This document shows positions 35,473-48,900 of a stretch of 64,000 bases of DNA, piece after piece. Source of the DNA: Citrus sinensis (lineage: Eukaryota; Streptophyta; Magnoliopsida; Sapindales; Rutaceae); contig NC_068562.1 of the NCBI RefSeq assembly GCF_022201045.2, positions 7,484,001-7,548,000 on the forward strand. The letters run 5' to 3'. Position numbers and translations under genes: made by a program. The notes under the pieces are model-generated. The model saw nothing but the letters and a program-made list of their open reading frames with translations. It searched no databases and was not told where the DNA came from. How positions within the stretch are numbered: position 1 is the stretch's first letter; each line of letters begins with the position of its first letter.

Positions 35473-37718
35473 GGCGAGAGAGGCTTGTCCGCTTGGCTCC
35501 TGTGAAATTGGAGAGACACTTGACGGGTAAAGGAAGATAAAAGGCAACCATGTCCATCCACGTCAGCACAAGAGAGGAACAATATTTGATTGGTGGTGAT
35601 CAATCAATGCATCATTAAATAGGTTAATATAATATTATACAATACAAATGATCTATCTAATCAATTCGGAAGGGTCGGGTTACTTGAATTTACACCGTAC
35701 ACTTTCTTTAATTAACATTTTTATTTTTGTAAATATAATTTAATAAAATACTTTTTTGACACTGATCTCTTCTACCCTCATCTTCTTCTTCTGTAACTAA
35801 AATTTTTCTGATTTAAAATAACTATTTCAATTAATAAATGAAATTTTACAGAAATTAATAAATTTTGCCCTATTCAAATCTAATACATAGTTGAGAAAAA
35901 AATGATACCCATCATATAGAATTGAAAATTAGATACTTTTTATCACTTTAAATCGCCTAAGTCTTTGTATCTATAAGAAATATTTAGGTAAAATCTTTGA
36001 AACACAAACTAAATTATTTTCTTATAAAAAAATATTTTCTAGCCTAATTAGTTAACCAAATATACTTGTAATTTATTTATTTATTTTTTTATGATTGGTA
36101 ATTTACTTAATTAATAGTGATTGTTGGCAGAACCTCAGATGCACATGTTTCTTGCTCTCCTGTAAAAAATGGGGAATGAAAACGACAAAATGTATACACT
36201 TGGGATTCTCGTAAGATTCATGATCAAAGTTAATGTTGATTGCTGAGCTATGATTTTCGTTTCTTTTCCTTTTATTACAACAAAAATGAACCGCAAAATA
36301 TGGACTTATTGGAAAATGAATAGGACCTTGAGCTAGGTGCCACACAGGTGTAGGTCCCATTTGAATAAACATGAGATATTTATCCTTTGCTAATTGCTAT
36401 CGCTAATACTTAAACTGATATGAGTAAGATTAAGTAAGTATGCTCGGAAGGGGCAAAAAGAAACAAAGATAAATCATATCAGTGGGTGGTAGTAGATGGA
36501 CACTTGCTGACTTTTTGGTGCTTAAAGTTGGAGGAGGGGATCATGTGGCCGGCCCATCATCCATGAAAGGACGAGAATAGTGATGTCGTGATGTGATTCA
36601 TTAACGTACAAATTTACAATCTTTATAGCGAAAAGATCGGGAGAAGCCTACGGTAACCAACATAAGTAATTTTCAACTTTTTCGTACCAAATGAGCTGTA
36701 ACTACCATTCCAAAATTCAAATTATATACGTTATTATGGGACCCGAAGGGCCTTTTCTAAGTAACAAAGACTGCAGCACTTTGCAGGCCCCACTCCTTTG
36801 TTGAGATCAATGATCAGATCCCTGATCCATCATCCATGTAAGAGAGGTTACCAGTTCAGAATCCTCAGGGATCATCAAAACTAAGCTTATAAATAGTAAG
36901 AGAAAACTCCACTCTTGGTCATAAATTCACTTTTAATTAAGAATGAAAGAAATTCATCTCACGTGATGCAGACTTTTGAAAGAAATTCAGGGCAAAGGTT
37001 ATAATAATCACAAGGAAATGCTCTTTTCCTTCTAAATGATGTGAAGATTTCTATATAATATTCCTACTTGGGCATATAATCACAAAGATAAGCATATTAT
37101 TCAACCATATTATATTTTATTCTTTCCCATCAAATAAACGAGAGAGCTCAACATGTTTAACATTTTCCCAACATAAGAAGTTCCGTGAGAATCGAATAAA
37201 TGGATCAACAAGAACATAAAATCTTTTAACCGAATGATGGATTCACTTCCTTTTCAATCCGATTCGCTAACCCTTTTTCTTTCCCTCATGTTTCCTTCAT
37301 ACTGTACAACAAATGGTAACACTTTTTAGTGCCACCGTGCCAGGATATTTCATCCAAATAAAATTAACATGCACAGTCTGCTATTTTGAGATGACACACA
37401 AATTATTCTAGCTAGCGACTAGCATGTGCAGGAATCCAATTGATGGAAGCCCTACCTCATGCTGCTCTAAGACACACCATGGTTCAATATGATTGAACTT
37501 TAATCACAGTGCATGTTATCGGAGGAACAAGTTAACAACATAATATAATCAAGCTAAGTCAATGAGAAAGTTTTCATCATCTTGGTAGAGGCACTTTATT
37601 GAAATTCTGTCACAGAGGAGAATCTGTTTACATAATCTATTAGAGAATCTTCTGCTGACTATAACTATTTATATAAAAGCTTGAGGAAGGCAGGGATGGA
37701 ATACGAGTTCTTAGATAC
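35473..37718. other. Intergenic region between subtilase and G-gamma genes
   Basis: The left part is the subtilase promoter region. No protein-like frame (longest, minus 36103-36372, resembles nothing) and no RNA gene recognised. Confidence 0.5.
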
Positions 37719-40009
37719 TTACAGACAACAAGTATTACTGCAGCATTTTGCTAAATTAGAACAAAGATTCACCTTTGCACAATTGTGCCCAGACTTGAAA
37801 CAGCAGCATGCATTGTGCAGGCATGAAAGTCCCATGCATTTGCACCATTCTTGACAAGTGACCTTCTCAGAGCAAATACAGATGTGACAGTGGGGGTGAC
37901 ATGAGACATAGCATTTACAGCAGTTTAAAATTTTTAGATGATGCAGGCAGCGGGTGGAGCAACAAATCCACATAAGACTGGAGCAAAACTTTCCCCTGGT
38001 AAGAATTAATCCATATTATCAATTCATTTATAACTCATTGATTTCATTCTAACATGCAATTTTTGAATGACAGAAAACTCAGCAGCATTGCTTTTGCGAA
38101 CTTGTAAATGACTAGTACCAAATGGAAGAGTTTGAAATATATCACATCCAAATAGTTGTGCAAACAGAATTTTATCTTCAATGATTACAAATTCTTATAG
38201 GGAATATGCAACTTATTCACAGTGAGAAGAAAATTTATTGTTAAAGTGCAGCTTGGGTCATAGTATGGCAGATGAAAATAAGGCACCAAAGTCTTAAGTG
38301 AGAAGGTCTTCTTTCTGACTCAAGGATTGATGACAATGGCTTCTGCGAATTGCAACTTCAAAATTAAACTCAGTACTGACTAGAATTTTATCGTCAATGA
38401 TTACAATTATTCTAGCAAGTAAGCAATGCAGGTAGAGCCACAAAAAGAGTGGATTATAGTGTTGTTCGTAAGCAACTAGTATAGCAGTTGAACCTCTACA
38501 CTGATTTTGTATTAATAGAATTTCTCTATTTGGTACTACCAGAGTAACGTTGAAGTTCATAAATGTTCAACAAATGAAACAAAAATGCTCATCAAACCAA
38601 ACATTTTGATCTTAAAACAAGGGAAATTAAAAATTAAACAAGGAAAGATCCAGCAGGAATCAATACATTAACCAAAAGGAGGGGCCAAATGAAGTACCAG
38701 AGACTCTTCCAGAAGGGGTTGGGTTTATGACTCTCCTGTTTTCTGCTCAGAAGAAAACAATACGCAGTATTAGCAAAGAAAAATTTTCATTACAAAGGAG
38801 CAAATATACAAAAACTAACAGGCATAAGTTCAATAGTCATACATAGCAACAAGAGGATCTGGTTTGGCCCCGACAAAGTCATCAACCCTATAAATGAAAA
38901 AGTTAAGGCTCAAAAGGAATCATAAAAGAACATTTCAGCAAAACTGCCTAAAGATGGATCAAAGGGAATTTTACTATAATTTGATCAAATCAACTATAAG
39001 TTACACAATGCAGCAAAGCAGCCACACGTACTCTTTGCAGCATATAGAAGCTGGCTGAACATCTTCAACAGATTTCAACTCTTCCTGCTTGAACAAATCT
39101 TTTTGTAAGTATATGCATTTGTATTTATCTTCTATCATAACAGTGTGTGTTCATCGTAGCATGGTGAATACAACATCAGAAAAAATGAAGCTAATGTGTA
39201 ATTCAACAATAGCTGAGGAATAGAACAGCCTCTTCCCCACTTCTAGACTCCTCCAACATAAACTAATTTCACCCACAAGAGGATGATGCGTGGTGTATGG
39301 CATGTGTAACCAATTTTTAATAATTTAAATTATAAGTAAGCATTCACCAACAGGAAGTATGCACGATAGAGGACATGAACAACAAACACTAACTGAATGT
39401 GTCAAGTTATTCAAAGGCTAGGAACATCATTTAACATTCATTTTATGCCCTGTTTCCTCTATCCAATGGCAAAATGAGGAATTAGTTTGGAGCCATTTAG
39501 CCTAGGAAACATGCAAGGTAAATTACCACATTTTACAATTAGATTCAAAGAAATCCAGAATCAAGCACATCAGTCCTCGTGCAATCCATGCATATAATGT
39601 TCTAGTCCATTAATTGAACATTCTTGCAGTTTCCATTCTTAAAATCAATTAGTTAATTATATTAGAATCCAGTATTAGACTCTTTCCCAGATGGGCGATG
39701 AAAGTTCATCAGATCGTTGTTTATACAGAAGAAGTGAAGAAACAAATATGGAAAAGGAAACAAACTTTGCTTTTGCACATATATCAATGTAGCTTCAAGT
39801 TCTACAATTCTAACTGTAGTGAAAAGGGTTAAACAACTTAACAGGCTCAGAATTGAGAAACAGCAAACCTGAAGCAAACCGATCTCTCTTTCCAAAACCT
39901 GAACTTTGACCATCTGCCTTCGCTTACCATACAAATCAAGAGCAGCAGCAGGCGGTGACCTGGGGCCCATTGGTGACTCCACCAATGAAGACCTACATGC
40001 ATTATCCAT
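37719..40009 (-). CDS. AGG3: Heterotrimeric G protein gamma subunit, type C (AGG3/GS3/DEP1-like)
   Basis: Partner of G-beta at the plasma membrane; this class controls organ and seed size in Arabidopsis and rice. Exons on minus: 40009-39869, 39084-39032, 38887-38843, 38742-38698, 37995-37719; all GT-AG and in phase, 186 residues. The N-terminal coiled coil (KRRQMVKVQVLEREIGLLQ, EELKSVEDVQPAS) leads to the G-gamma motif VDDFVGAKPDPLVAI. PNPFWKSLW marks the start of the tail; the last exon encodes 24 Cys in 91 residues with CC, CXC and CCC groups. The tail ends CSNTCCL, not a clear CaaX box. The 39868-39085 intron is the largest (784 bp). The tail is shorter than the rice GS3/DEP1 tails as I recall them. 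Confidence 0.92.
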
Positions 40010-40456
40010 CACCTTCCTTAAACTAGCTATAAAACGCGCGCACAACACGATCTCGTTTTATTTCTACTACAAAGGAGAGATCATGCAATGGCCACTTCTG
40101 TCGAGTTCCATTGAATAAGAACAATAACAAGAAGAAAAAGAAGGGAACTTTTTGTTTTGTACGTCGAGAAGAAGTACGTGCTTTAATTAATTAAAAAGTG
40201 AGAGAACAGAACAATGGTTGTTGAAATGTTGAAATGAAGGCTGAGTTTGTTTGGGTGTTAGTGAGAACTGAAACGTTGTTGGTTTATGAAGTTGGCAGAA
40301 CCCAGCGAAGCCGAAAAGTACCAATGTATTATGTACCAACACAACACTCAGACGGTGCAGAAAACACACGTGCCTGTCACGTTTGATACTGTTTGTCTTT
40401 GTCCAATTTACGGTTAGCAGTTAGCACTCATGGTATCTTCAAGAGAATCCGATCCG
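40010..40456. other. Upstream region of the G-gamma gene
   Basis: Probable leader and promoter on the minus strand. Short frames in both strands are not protein-like. No clear TATA box found. Confidence 0.45.
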
Positions 40457-41093
40457 AATGAAAAAATGAGAATGAAACTTATGTTTATTTGATAAAATAT
40501 AATTTAAGAATAAAAATTAAATATGTGTATCCCACACAATTTGAGAATAAGAAATGAAAATCTCATTGTATAAAAGGTTAGGAATGAGGATTCTCATTCA
40601 TGAACTGATTTTTGTACTCTTATAATTTTTTCATATTTTTTGAATTACTCTAGTTCAAATCACAATTAATTTTATTATTTTAAATGTCATTATTATTATT
40701 ATTATTTTATAAACTTTATTATTTTAATTATTATTAATTATTATTTTTATTATTTTTATTAATATTATCATTATTAACATTTATTATTATTATTAATTTT
40801 ATTTTTTAATTAATATCATTTTTATAAAAATATTTATGCATATATCTAGTTAATAAAAATTATACTATTTAATATTATGGATATTTTGATAAATTAATTC
40901 TCATTCTCATTCCTCATTTTTATTTATTTTGTCAAATAAACACATCAATAACATTCCAGCACATTCACATTCCCATTTATTTTTGTCAAGTAAATTTTAA
41001 AATCTTATTCTCATTCTTCATTTTCATTCCAGCTCATTCTCATTCATAACTTATTTACGTTCATAACTCATTTACGTTCTATGAAGTAAACGC
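40457..41093. mobile_element. MITE-like AT-rich inverted-repeat element(s)
   Basis: The left side has GAATGAAAC followed by TATGTTTATTTGATAAAAT; its reverse complement recurs at about 40935-40965 (ATTTTGTCAAATAAACACATC then CATTCC). Further CATTCTCATTC-type arms run to about 41093, so two related elements may be nested or joined. The interior is almost pure A/T with ATT trinucleotide runs. No coding. No target duplication could be fixed, so the ends are approximate. Confidence 0.45.
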
Positions 41094-41676
41094 AATCAAT
41101 TGTTGGTCGGTTTAATACTTTTAAGAAATCAATTTGACGATTGCCGGTACGCTTCTCATACATAAAGGAAACGTTGGATTGCGCGTCATTTCCCTGGAAA
41201 TATTTACAAACGACAATGACAGTTCGAGCGATGAATGTGCTTGCTTTATTATTTAGTTTGTTTTATATCCATCCACTTCTGACTCCAGAGCAAACGTGCG
41301 CTGGTAATAAATATGAACACAAAATGAGACTGAATTTTGCAGATGAGTGCAATGCAATGCAATAATACACACTTGAATTACTTTGACAAATAAGTGTAGA
41401 TAAATTTACAGAATAAGCAGTTCAATTCAATATATCTCTAAATGTGAAAAAATAGACAAGCAGAGATGCTGTATACTGTTGTAAAAAAGATTTCTATGTA
41501 CGAGTACATTACGTTTAAAATAAAGTGATTTCTTCCTCTGCTAATACAAATACAAACAAATACAACTCTTTTTCTGAGAGCAGTGCAAGCTGATTGGAAT
41601 TGTGTAAACCGGAACTCTTTCTATACAGCTTATGGTTCTCCGAATGTCCATCTAATAGACCATGGAGAACTTCAAC
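41094..41676. other. Spacer and probable CCX 3' UTR
   Basis: No gene seen; the right part is likely the 3' untranslated region of the minus-strand exchanger. Confidence 0.45.
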
Positions 41677-43626
41677 TTAACCACTTAATGATAACAATCC
41701 CACAGCAGTGCTTAACCTCAGGGAAAGAAATATTAGATAAAGGGAAATAAGGCCTACCCCTAACAATTTGCTAGGACGCATGTCGTTACGAGGTAAAACA
41801 ACAAGGGCCCAGATGAGTCCTGTCATTAGAAATCCTATGGTGTAGAACAAGCTGTGGTCTGTTGGAATTAAATATGAAGCTGGTCTTCTTGACCAGGCAC
41901 CGAGCAGCATTGACAAGCCCAAACCAACTAATGTGTTAAACATGGGACCTGCATAGCATCCAGACATGGCAATCTGCACACTGTCCCCACCATTCATTGC
42001 CAGTGCAGTATTTGACACCAGATCACCCATTGAGTTACCCCACGCTAATACGGTTAACCCAAGGATGGAGGGATTAATCCCAAAGATCATACCGAAAGCC
42101 ACCAACAATGCGACAAGCTCATTAGCAATCATGTAAAACCATACAATACTCATAAAAAATCCACCTAAAACCCAGAGAATTAAGAACTTCTGAGGTGGAT
42201 GATCAACCACAGTGAAGCGATAAGAAAGAAAACCGAGTGCGCAACCCAGAACAATGCCAACAAAATATGCAACCAAGCTGCTTGTATAGCTTACATCATC
42301 TTGGCTGCTCCACAGAAATGCCAAGAGAATGGGTGCCAATAAAGCACTGGCTACAGCATATCTCTTTGACCACATGTCATCCTCAACTGAAGGAATTGTT
42401 AACCGTCTAGGCACTGTTAATGGCAACTCCAACAGTGAAATTAATTTAGATCTCGAAAAGGATGCATCATTATTTTGAGTAGTCTCATCAGTCCAACCCC
42501 ATGGAGGCTTTTCATCTGATTCGCTCCCTTTTGAAGGATGATTTGAATATATTGCTACGTGTGAAGCCCACATCCATTGAGGCAAGGATGGAGGGAGTTT
42601 TGGTGGACTATCCTCAGGGTCAAAGTCAAGCAGGGGACTATAAACGGAAACATCCTCATCGCTTCCTTGAGAAAATACACTTCCTCGGACAGGAAGCATG
42701 GGCGTAACAACATCCAATTTCAGCCTCCTTGCATGTTTCCTCAAGATCTCATTGGCAGCCACAGAAAATGCATAAACCACATAGATTGACACAAATGCAA
42801 TAGCCACCCCAACATTCACCTTCCCAATCACCAAAATTATCAACAAGCACAAAAGCGTGAAGAGGAAGAAACAAACATCCCTAATAAAGCATTTCCTATC
42901 AACCTGAACTCTTTTCTCTGCAACATACAACGAAACAGTCCCAACAACAACACAAGTTACAAACACCGCTCCACCCAACACACTATTAAGTCCAACTTCA
43001 CCGGTGTTAGTCCCCATAAAAGCTGCTATACTAGCAAACACATCTGGTGCTCCATTTCCTAGTGGAAGAAGCGTGACACCAGCAACAGTTGGAGGCAGTC
43101 TCAATAGACTCGAGAGCTTCTCCAATGAACAACAAAAGTAATCCGCAGCAGTGTTGCCCAATAGATAAAACAATGCAGCCAACCAAATAGCCAATACTGC
43201 ATAACCCAACAGACTAAATCCTCCACAAGCACAATAGAAAAACCTAATGTAATCAAAGAACCCGCCTGATGAACATTCTGGGTTAGCTTTCAAGTACTCA
43301 CATTGGTTAGCATAGCCCAAGTGATGAAGCAATCCACTACACATACCAGGATTGCCCTCAGTCAAATTATTAGCTAAACTCGAAGAATTGCCATCAAGTT
43401 CAATCATCTTTCGATGAATTACAGTAAACTGACTTGACCCATTATCCAAAATAGGATCTTTATTCAAACTATGATCACCAAACAATGAAGATTGCCCTAC
43501 AATTGGGTTTCTTGTAACATCAACTTGGTTATAAAATAAGAAAAACAGTATGACGCTGCAAAATCCACTAAAAAACCCACGAAATTTGGGGTTTCTTGAA
43601 CTGTACAAGCTATTAGAAAGACTCAT
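41677..43626 (-). CDS. CCX4: Cation/calcium exchanger, CCX family (CCX4-like)
   Basis: Membrane antiporter of the NCX/CaCA superfamily; plant CCX members move Ca, Na, K or Mn across endomembranes or the plasma membrane. Single coding exon, 649 residues from the ATG at 43626 (the frame runs six codons further up but begins with TTG). An N-terminal hydrophobic segment ([15 protein letters not shown]) is followed by a luminal loop with Cys pairs and NXS/T sites. Two membrane bundles hold the alpha repeats: GNGAPDVF (about residue 190) and [10 protein letters not shown] (about 530), the ion-binding signatures. A long hydrophilic loop (about 295-420, acidic, PPWGW) separates them. At least ten membrane segments visible. 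A donor-like GTAAGT at 43776-43771 suggests a 5' UTR intron, acceptor uncertain. CCX number is a guess from similarity. Confidence 0.93.
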   Translation of the reverse strand: MSLSNSLYSSRNPKFRGFFSGFCSVILFFLFYNQVDVTRNPIVGQSSLFGDHSLNKDPILDNGSSQFTVIHRKMIELDGNSSSLANNLTEGNPGMCSGLLHHLGYANQCEYLKANPECSSGGFFDYIRFFYCACGGFSLLGYAVLAIWLAALFYLLGNTAADYFCCSLEKLSSLLRLPPTVAGVTLLPLGNGAPDVFASIAAFMGTNTGEVGLNSVLGGAVFVTCVVVGTVSLYVAEKRVQVDRKCFIRDVCFFLFTLLCLLIILVIGKVNVGVAIAFVSIYVVYAFSVAANEILRKHARRLKLDVVTPMLPVRGSVFSQGSDEDVSVYSPLLDFDPEDSPPKLPPSLPQWMWASHVAIYSNHPSKGSESDEKPPWGWTDETTQNNDASFSRSKLISLLELPLTVPRRLTIPSVEDDMWSKRYAVASALLAPILLAFLWSSQDDVSYTSSLVAYFVGIVLGCALGFLSYRFTVVDHPPQKFLILWVLGGFFMSIVWFYMIANELVALLVAFGMIFGINPSILGLTVLAWGNSMGDLVSNTALAMNGGDSVQIAMSGCYAGPMFNTLVGLGLSMLLGAWSRRPASYLIPTDHSLFYTIGFLMTGLIWALVVLPRNDMRPSKLLGVGLISLYLIFLSLRLSTAVGLLSLSG

Positions 43627-45542
43627 CTCTAATATATTTACCAATAATTCTCCCCAAAATAATAATTCAAACCCAGAAATTGAACGAGCCTAGGGTTTCA
43701 TTTCTTGAACAAAAAACAAAACCCTAGACACTACTGATAACAGAACACGAAAGAGCCCAATAATTGGATGACTTACCGGAGAAATTTGCCAGGATTGAAG
43801 GGTTTTACTTTTTCCTTTCTTCTTTTTGCAGATTCAGAATTGGGGTCTTCAAGAATTGAAAATATATCGGAATTATAATGGATTTTGAGGGTTTTGATGG
43901 TTCCGATTGTCTGCTCTGCTTAATGAAGAAGCAATTTCTTGGTTACTTCTTGTGTTCGTATCTTTTGTTTGGGTTTGTTGGACGCGTGTGCTTCGCTTTG
44001 ATTGTTAACAGGGACTGAGTTTTTGCTTCTTTATTTTATTTTATTTTTTGATAGGACCGAGTTTTTGCTTCTTAACTTTTATTTTTTAACTAATTTTCTA
44101 AATACCCAATCTGTTGCCCTTGTTCACAATTAATTATTCATTTCTATCATGAGCTCATATAATTGAAAAAAAAAAATAACTGTTGTCACTTGTTGTCAAT
44201 TTTTTCGTACATCTTTAATTTATACAAAATTATTTGTAACTCTATTATTATCGTTAACAATTTATGTCATTATTTTATTAGTATATTTAACTAATTTTTC
44301 TACTGACATTGAGAAGGAATTTTCTTTTTTCTTTTTAATTATTAAAGCCTCCAATGAAAGTCTAACATTTTTAAGCATAATCCATTCAGTACAAGTAAAA
44401 TAAATTTTGGTTATTATAGAAGAGTGAAAGTGCTATTTTTGACAAATAAATTAACTAGTTTCAATTTATAGAGGTTTTATATAGTTAATTTATATTTTAA
44501 AAAAATGCCATACTTACTTTAGAATAATGTTCTTCTTGTATTAATATTTTAACAGTAAAAATGAAATTTGACATTAAAAATTTATGAAGATCTCTCCATG
44601 AATTGTTAAATATAATTTTAAGAAGAATGAAAATGCAAGTGTGACCTCTCTAAATTTGAAAATCACGTACAACCACAGGGTATGGTGATGGGCCTGTTTG
44701 ATGTAATGGGAGCAAAAATGCACACAAATGGAGAGAGTCATTAAGAAGAGCATCGGCCAACAATCCAATTGGGCCCAAAACAGGAAGCCCATCTTCTGCC
44801 CATGGGACGTGATGGGAATGGCATCCGCCATTGTTGGGCTTGCGTTATAGGCTCAAAATCTTTTCATGCAGCAGGTGGGACTTGGGAGTGACGGTTTGGG
44901 AAAAGGATGCTCGATTTCTTTCTTAATTTTTTCAAAATTTTTTATTATGTGTCTTTTAGTAATAGTATATGGGTAAAATTTTATTTTTTTATTTTTTTAT
45001 TTATTAACTATTAATTAATAATTGAATTATTTACTATCAAATCAGGATAAAATGATTTGGGACTTGGGAACCACAGGCAGGAGCACTTGAAGCATTTTCG
45101 GGCTTAGACATTATTCCCATCATCGGTGGACAATAAGTTCCAACAGTTATTTGAGAATTTCTCAGCCACTTGAATGATTTATCCCTTTACGTGGCATGTG
45201 AGGGCATTAGCAAATACAGAAAACCCATTGCAAATTATTTAATTAGTTAATTGAGCAACTTAGGAACACACATGGACTGATAGACGTATCACTTAGAACG
45301 CAATTTTAGGATAAAGAATTAATAATTAAAAAAAGGCATTTAAAATCAAAATAAGAATTTTTCTCATGTCCAGTGCGAATAATACGGCGACGCATAGCAC
45401 GCAGACAAAACACGATCATCATGTCTCCATCTATACAAAATAATAGGAATTAGGAAACAGCCAAAATCGACGTCACTCACTCTATCATCGTCGTCATCGT
45501 AATCCTAATCAAATCCTTTAATCCTTGGCACTTCCGTTTACT
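43627..45542. other. Shared upstream region of CCX and ALDH7B (divergent genes)
   Basis: CCX reads left and ALDH7B reads right. No gene inside; frames such as minus 44574-44831 resemble nothing. The short stretch around 44010-44080 repeats GAGTTTTTGCTTCTT twice with T/A-rich filler. The 5' leader of ALDH7B (TCATCGTCGTCATCG near 45484) lies at the right end. Confidence 0.5.
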
Positions 45543-45996
45543 GTAAGTAAGTACACGTCTCTGCCATTAGCCTTTTTGCTCTCTTTGATCTTCTTATTCA
45601 ACAAGTAACCAAAACCTCTAATTCATTCCAACACACTTTCATGTGACATTGTCTTACATAACTAATCTTTTTTCAATCCTCAAAGTTCTTACAGTTTCTT
45701 TTACATTTCAAATCCAAGTACGTACGTTCATGTGTTTATGATTTTGTTTCATGTAAAAAACAATTTTTTTTTTGTCTGGGTTCTGTTTGTTAGCTGAGAT
45801 AATTCGGGAAAGGAGCGTAATTGATCGTAAAGATCATTTTTTTTTAAAAATTTTTTTACAGTCTGTTAATTTCCTGATTTCTCTGAGCAGCCAAAATAGT
45901 TGTTTAGTATTTTTTTTTTTTAAATGGGTAGGGTTTGATTTTAATTTTTTATTTTTTATTTAAACAAAAAAACTCAGTATGGGATGTGACTTGCAG
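45543..45996 (+). other. Probable 5' UTR intron of ALDH7B
   Basis: GTAAGTAAGT at 45543 and TTGCAG at 45991-45996, two bases before the ATG, delimit a 454-bp T-rich intron. T-rich intervening sequence fits a plant intron; transcript data would be needed to fix the leader. Confidence 0.6.
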
Positions 45997-45998
45997 AG

Positions 45999-48900
45999 AT
46001 GGAATTTGCAAAGCAAGAGTACGAGTTTCTGAGTGAGATCGGCTTAAGTCCAGAAACTCCTGGATGTTTTGTGAATGGCAAGTGGAAGGCACATGGTCCT
46101 ACTGTCTCCTCTATCAATCCTGCTAACAATCAGGTTATATTTTAATCTTTATCTATATTTTTTTTAATTTGTCTGTTTGTATACTGTTTGATTATCTCAT
46201 TGTGATGATCATGGCTATAATTTGATGGAAAGTGACTTATCCATTAATTTAACAGATTTGCTTGATGATTTCTTATATTCTTTCTTTCTGCAGTTAGAGA
46301 TTCTGCTTAAAAAGTGGATCCTTTTTTAAAAAAAAAAAAAATTATCCCATACATGCATATCAATTTCTAACTGTAATGAGAATTATTTATTGATTTTAGG
46401 AGTAACAGATAGACAGGCCCCAAGCAAGAAGTGATAAATATACTGTAGCAAACAATATTCCCAAATTTCTTAATGCATACTGTCTATCGCATCAGAAGCT
46501 TGCAGAAAAGCACATTAATTTGTTGATGCATCTGAACTTGGTTTGAAATTCTTGCATCTGCTCCAAATAATACTCCGAGTTGTATGGAACAACTACAAAA
46601 TAGACAAAATGACAGGCACTTGATTGGTGTTTATAGAAATTGTAACAATGTTTGCATTTATTAATCATTAAGCTGACAATATTTTCATGTCGTTGATTCA
46701 GAAAATTGCTACTGTTGTGGAGGCTTCACTTGAGGATTATGAGGAAGGCATGAAAGCTTGCAGCGAAGCATCTAAGATATGGATGGAAGTGAGTTTATTA
46801 TTTGCTATGATATGAAATTCAAATAAATATTTCTAGCTATTGCATCTTAGAGTTCTCTTATATGCAAACATGTAATTTTTTTTGTCTCCAGCTTAGAATG
46901 ACATCTCTTTGTGTTGCTAATTAGTTCATATATTTTGGCAGCTTCCAGCTCCTAAGAGAGGGGAGGTTGTTAGACAAATAGGTGATGCATTGAGAGAAAA
47001 ACTGCATCATCTCGGCCGTCTTCTTTCAATTGAGATGGGAAAAATTCTTCCAGAAGGAATTGGGGAAGTCCAAGTATGTTTTCTCAACTGGATATCATTA
47101 CGCACACAAATAAGGTTTTTCATTTGATGAGCATATGGACTCTTTTTTTTTTTTGCAATTAACCATCTTGATTAGTTGCAGTGCTTCAATTTCTTATGAT
47201 GTAGAATACCGACTGATTCCTGTTGTTTAATATTTGCAGGAAGTTATTGACATGTGTGATTTTGCTGTGGGTTTAAGCCGGCAACTTAATGGATCAGTAA
47301 TACCTTCAGAACGTAAGCTCAAACATTTAGTACTCATGTTTTCTCCAAATATAGTTTTCGTAATTTTTGGACCGATTTTGTTTCACCTTCTTTATTTTTT
47401 ATGTTTAATGAATCATCAACCATTGAGAATTCCTTATTTCCCTTCGAATATTAATGGAAGTTAGTTCTGAACTAATAACGGTTACTTTCTTTGTCAACAG
47501 GTCCCAATCATATGATGTTAGAGGTTTGCTGCACATCTGTACTTTTCGCAGTTAGATTAATGCTTATGATCTATTGCCATAGTTAACATTTTTCCGTTTG
47601 CTATTCAGACATGGAATCCTCTTGGGGTAGTTGGTGTCATTACAGCATTTAACTTCCCGTGTGCTGTTCTTGGTGAGCTTTCCACCTTTATCTATCTAAA
47701 GATCCTTTAATATACTAAATCATGTGATAGATTTACTCGCTTATGGAATGGTATGTATTATGAACCATATTTTTTTTTACCGTAATTAACACTAAATATG
47801 GTTCTGTAGGATGGAATGCATGCATTGCACTAGTCTGCGGCAACTGTGTTGTTTGGTAAGTGCAGTGTCAACCTAGAAGAGAGCATATTTTATGATATGA
47901 CTTACACCCCACATTGCAATATTTTTTTTTAAATAAGATTTAATTATTTGTGCATACAATGAATTCCAATTTTGGTGCTTGAATTCTGTGTTTGGGTATA
48001 AAGGAAAGGTGCTCCAACAACTCCTTTGATCACCATAGCAATAACAAAGCTGGTGTCTGAGGTTTTCGAGAGGAACAAGTTACCTGGTGCAATTTTTACC
48101 TCTTTTTGTGGTGGGGCTGAGATAGGTCAAGCAATAGCGAAAGATCCACGTATTTCTCTGGTTTCATTTACTGGGAGTACGAAGGTACTTCCATCTTTTT
48201 CCCATTTAAAAAACTATTTCCATGCTGACCATTTTTTGTGCAATATACAGTACTGGGTAGCTTCTTTCGTAACGTTTCATCCTTTTACATCCTTAACAGA
48301 TTAACTCTTTAAATATGCAATTGCAAAACATACTATAGCTTCTCTATATAAAAGTTTGTTCTCAATGTCTATATAACAATTCGGGTGATTAAATGCAATT
48401 TCTTGGGGTAGACCTTCAGCCCCTCTTTTTTGTGTAAGTTATGCAGTTATTAGTTATTACATGTTCCGCAAATATTGAAATTCTTGTAGTTAATTTTTTT
48501 TCATATTACTTGACAACAGTTTGTTCTCCAAGTCTCTTGAATGTACAATTATTCGCTTAATTTGAATTTCCAGATGATGTTCAATTTACTTTAGCTCCAA
48601 GTTCATAATTTCACGAGAAATTTAATGAAGCTATTGTGTATATGGCCAACTGTAGGTGGGTTTAATGGTGCAACAAACAGTGCATCAGAGATTTGGTAAA
48701 TGTTTACTTGAATTAAGTGGAAACAATGCTATTATTATTATGGATGATGCCGACATCAAACTAGCTGTTCGTTCTGTCCTATTTGCTGCTGTCGGTACAG
48801 CTGGTCAGCGCTGCACAACTTGTCGTAGACTGGTATAATGAGAACAAGATTTTCTGTTTCTTTTTCCACATCTAGTGATAATAGTATAAGAAAACCGTAT

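Noticed and set aside
35473-35547. 25-codon upstream extension of the subtilase
   Set aside because: It begins with TTG and would bury the signal peptide; the ATG at 35472 fits the family.
36780-36890. Possible small hairpin (GATCCCTGATCC and CAGGGATCATC) upstream of nothing obvious
   Set aside because: Pairing is short and interrupted and I recognise no microRNA sequence.
43627-43644. Six-codon upstream extension of the CCX frame
   Set aside because: It starts with TTG; the first ATG in frame is at 43626.
44574-44831. 85-codon minus frame
   Set aside because: No family motif and no gene context; probably chance.
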